Assembly: GCF_000332195.1 (NCBI RefSeq)
Contig: NZ_KB235922.1
Coordinates: forward strand, 1,696,111-1,760,110
From: Pleurocapsa sp. PCC 7319
GTDB taxonomy: Bacteria; Cyanobacteriota; Cyanobacteriia; Cyanobacteriales; Xenococcaceae
Direction: 5' to 3'
Length of the DNA stretch: 64,000 nt
The stretch's first letter is position 1. Each line of letters begins with the position of its first letter. This document shows positions 63,601 through 64,000 of the stretch, piece after piece. A program made the translations under genes and the position numbers. The notes beneath the pieces are model-generated. The model saw nothing but the letters and a program-made list of their open reading frames with translations, searched no databases and was not told the origin of the DNA.

Positions 63601-64000
63601 CCACTGGAGATGCAATCGCTTCTACCACCACTGATGAGAATGGTTTCTACAATTTCACTGACTTAGCCAACGGGAACTATGTGGTCGTCGAGACTCAACC
63701 AGGCGATTATGACTCTGTAACTGACGTTGATGGAGTTGATGATAATCAGATTACCGCGACGATTGATGGTGCCGATTCTACAGGTAATGACTTCCTGGAA
63801 GAAACTCCCCTCTACCAACTATCGGGAACCGTGTATGAAGACACCAATCTGCCAGATGATAATGCCATCGAGACCGAAGATACACCCATTAGTGGCGTAA
63901 CGGTTGAACTGTTCAATGCTGATGTTGATGGTAATCCCACTGGAGAGGCGCTCTCCAGCACCACCACTGATGAGGCTGGCTTCTATCAGTTCACTGACTT
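57606..64000 (+). CDS. Giant DUF4347 / SdrD-B (Cna-B-like) repeat protein, 3' end beyond window
   Basis: 2131 codons are visible and the frame is open at the right edge. Residues about 17-185 form a DUF4347 domain with IIHIVSHGSPG (H72) and ILLYGCNVAAGDAG (C124), the His/Cys layout of caspase-like folds. Residues 190-640 look like a beta-propeller (GNIYGTAVDGQGNMF, NDQFFVSNFEDGRIYRLD, YGLAVSPDGSKLFYG). From about 655 there are at least eleven SdrD-B/Cna-B units of about 112-120 residues (YKLSGTVLEDTN, NPGDTPIEGVTVEIF, TTTDASGFYEFTDL, NYVVVQTQP), broken by a 230-residue domain at about 1379-1610. It lacks an N-terminal signal, as usual for cyanobacterial DUF4347 giants, thought to use type I secretion. 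A surface adhesin or structural role is inferred. An 18-residue repeat-derived insertion lies at 101-118. Confidence 0.88.
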   Translation, partial: MINNSDIFNNNTASVKQFVFIDSQVEDFQALASGVVSGIEIVILDRNRDGIQQITAALRHQKQLSIIHIVSHGSPGCLYLGNTQLSLDTLDEYSAELKTWFPATFAFSPPLNKGCKGDILLYGCNVAAGDAGEEFITKLHQLTGAEIAASTTSIGNAAKGGNWELDVKTSDLFTELAFTAEIQASYSGVFAPGDLPWDANPANNGILVRGTAFLTCGTLGVTGAPDKVLAVERIDIRSDGTPIIPESGEETVTDILSWSHEDWTQEKLGNIYGTAVDGQGNMFATASANYGSGVGFGINPQNINYGSIGREFGGELGAAGTIYKMDAVTGTPIVFAQLPQQEATIVNVASESSDPDVTRQTGPGLGNIHHDKVNDQFFVSNFEDGRIYRLDSDGTILDSYDPGSLDDGSAGTPPISELVYGLAVSPDGSKLFYGQSKTVYAIDLNEDGSFPGTVDNTTNITGSNWDNYVSATETPQATLPEIDHNIYVNSTDIIISDLEFLPNGKLLVGGRVYSGKGVFSGDTDPSNDLFVPEPTIFSSYNHGGSVYELTENGETFSNLVEIQGFSTVTTNTGNDDGYGGVAYNQNVDGSFDYVVSSADITTEAGPHGLAVFPDDASNLTGTTEIRPKAAIGYDADSYNPNTETGNDLKGVGGDVDVFNPGVIKGNVSEDTTGDGDGDTPIADVTLSLLDSDGNPVLDAITGEAITTVTDANGNYEFTNLLAGTYTVVETQPDGLFDVSENEGGDDDDHLNDGTANSIKATVVLGEFDTGNDFVETATPPPTYKLSGTVLDDTTNPALDAIDNPGDTPIEGVTVEIFTDDGTGNPTGDAIASTTTDASGFYEFTDLANGDYVVVQTQPVGYSSVTDADAEEQNKILATIADGDVTGQDFLEEIVPVYKVSGTVLEDTNAPDDDGIDNPGDTPIEGVTVEIFTDDGSGNPSGNAIASTTTDGSGFYEFTDLPNGDYVVIQTQPADFGSVTDADAGEENKILATIANSDVTGQDFLEEIVPVYKLSGTVLEDTNAPDDNGIDNPGDTPIEGVTVEIFADDGSGNPDGEAIASTTTDASGFYEFTDLPNGNYVVVQTQPIDYDSVTDIDGTDDNKILATIADGDVTGQDFLEETPPVLYKLSGTVLEDTNAPDDDGIDNPGDTPIEGVTLELFADDGSGNPSGNAIASTTTDASGFYEFTDLLNGNYVVVESQPANYVSVTDADAGTNNQIVTSINDADSTGNDFLEELANEKFSLGNRVWQDTNNNGEIDDGESGIDNVTVNLYQDSNGDGNPDGVAIATETTANGGYYRFDDLTAGDYVVEVAASNFRADNALEGLSSSATDEVEPDDDTDSNDNGIGIAPDPINGIRSNTVTLGPGFSEPTGEDFVSPAITQVSTTTTTSTGGNGTNVRINAVDSSNAGSTTGRITIDTEPQRFVVDVTDFGTNFTGFCIEFAEFVQPNRTYTPVNAITSGPFFNSSYNDPGDIPNFFGVDSNAPDYGIVTQAELDIISTAWANVQDTILTNSDDAAALQLLIWELQNDQTFDLTSGNFILDATGGSDTVDANTSAAITKVNSWYTNVTNGTWTGSVPLVIMTIEDDQDIIVNLDLGVGATDSQSNLTVDFGFVPTYKLSGTVLEDTNAPDADGIDNPGDTPIEGVTVEIFADDGSGNPDGDAIASTTTDVNGFYEFTDLANGNYVVVQTQPGAFDSVTDIDGTDDNKILATIADADVTGRDFLEETPPVVLYSLSGTVLEDTNDPESDAIDNPGDTPIAGVSVELFNADADGNPTGDAIASTTTDENGFYNFTDLANGNYVVVETQPGDYDSVTDVDGVDDNQITATIDGADSTGNDFLEETPLYQLSGTVYEDTNLPDDNAIETEDTPISGVTVELFNADVDGNPTGDAIASTTTDENGFYNFTDLANGNYVVVETQPGDYDSVTDVDGVDDNQITATIDGADSTGNDFLEETPLYQLSGTVYEDTNLPDDNAIETEDTPIAGVTVELFNADVDGNPTGDAIASTTTDENGFYNFTDLANGNYVVVETQPGDYDSVTDVDGVDDNQITATIDGADSTGNDFLEETPLYQLSGTVYEDTNLPDDNAIETEDTPISGVTVELFNADVDGNPTGEALSSTTTDEAGFYQFTD
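57906..57959 (+). repeat. Palindromic repeat inserted in frame in the DUF4347 domain
   Basis: This 54-bp stretch encodes FPATFAFSPPLNKGCKGD, unlike the rest of the domain. At DNA level it contains CCCTTA-A-TAAGGG and CCCCCC/AAGGGGGAT, the look of dispersed cyanobacterial palindromic repeats normally found between genes. It is a whole number of codons (18), so the frame continues into ILLYGCNVAAG. Confidence 0.65.
61740..62440 (+). other. Distinct domain inside the giant protein (thioester-domain-like pattern)
   Basis: This part of the coding sequence interrupts the Cna-B-like repeats. It has a single Cys in FTGFCIEFAEFVQPNRTY and AALQLLIWELQNDQTFDL about 65 residues later. A Cys early and a Gln in an LQxxIWE helix resemble the arrangement seen in surface proteins with thioester-type or choice-of-anchor domains. 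No thioester is proven. Confidence 0.4.
63141..64000 (+). repeat. 336-bp tandem repeats in the giant gene
   Basis: TACCAACTATCGGGAACC starts at 63141, 63477 and 63813, exactly 336 bp (112 codons) apart. The units are nearly identical at the nucleotide level, including synonymous positions, while earlier units (59.9-62.4 kb) share only protein-level similarity. The second half of the preceding unit (62930-63140) also has nearly the same sequence. This indicates recent duplication or gene conversion. Confidence 0.9.

Noticed and set aside
59950..64000. CRISPR-like or satellite DNA
   Set aside because: The regular repeats are in a continuous reading frame with Cna-B/SdrD-type protein units of about 112-120 residues; no short repeat-spacer pattern exists.

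Overview
The window is a chromosomal segment of a low-GC cyanobacterium. The evidence is plastocyanin beside cytochrome c6, a plastid-type NdhH, a high-light-inducible (Hli) protein, a cobalamin/corrinoid methyltransferase, cyanobacterium-restricted small families (DUF3493, DUF2358, TIGR04376-like), and very frequent GCGATCGC (HIP1) octamers accompanied by a GATC-type adenine methylase. The mix of TnpB elements, Uma2 genes and a giant DUF4347 adhesin resembles Pleurocapsales/Chroococcales-type genomes. That placement is inference; no rRNA or tRNA is visible to test it.

Layout. 0-1.3 kb: the 5' part of a REC-PAS-GGDEF diguanylate cyclase that runs off the left edge, followed by a 1 kb spacer rich in hairpins. 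2.3-10 kb: housekeeping and membrane genes (cobI, an SLH lipoprotein, a polytopic membrane protein, mutS2). 10-16 kb: an Hli gene with an HLR1-like site, Uma2, a carotenoid isomerase/desaturase-like enzyme, a BolA-Grx4 pair and an OmpR-type regulator. 16-21 kb: a TetR-controlled divergent cluster of small-molecule redox enzymes (SDR, MDR, RidA, SDR). 21-29 kb: a Dam-type methylase, petE and petJ head to head, a MITE-like insertion, a small membrane protein, a PilP-like protein, moaB, a ferredoxin and tldD. 29-34 kb: small stress or unknown genes, a peroxiredoxin-like protein and an orphan DevA-type ATPase. 34-51 kb: an accessory and regulatory zone with a five-GAF sensor kinase, MarR, Crp, a degenerate old-yellow-enzyme protein, RTX and AraC genes and a NarL regulator. 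It is broken up by three IS200/IS605-type elements, one of which splits an ArsR-DUF2087 regulator. 51-57 kb: hypCD, a PagL-like outer-membrane protein, ndhH and folC. 57.6-64 kb: a giant secreted repeat protein (DUF4347 domain, propeller-like region, Cna-B/SdrD-type repeats) that runs off the right edge.

How parts fit together. The petE/petJ pair is the copper-switchable electron carrier set between cytochrome b6f and photosystem I. The 16-21 kb cluster looks like a single inducible unit, with a palindromic operator between tetR and the first SDR gene. The marR and crp promoters carry the same 17-bp sequence, so one regulator probably controls both. The most notable observations are the tnpB insertion that splits a regulator, an in-frame repeat insertion beside the putative catalytic Cys of the DUF4347 domain, a TnpA with a broken HUH motif, the five-GAF kinase, and exact 336-bp tandem repeats in the adhesin. 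I did not find a clearly unprecedented multi-gene system. All functional assignments rest on reading translated motifs by eye; no database search was run.
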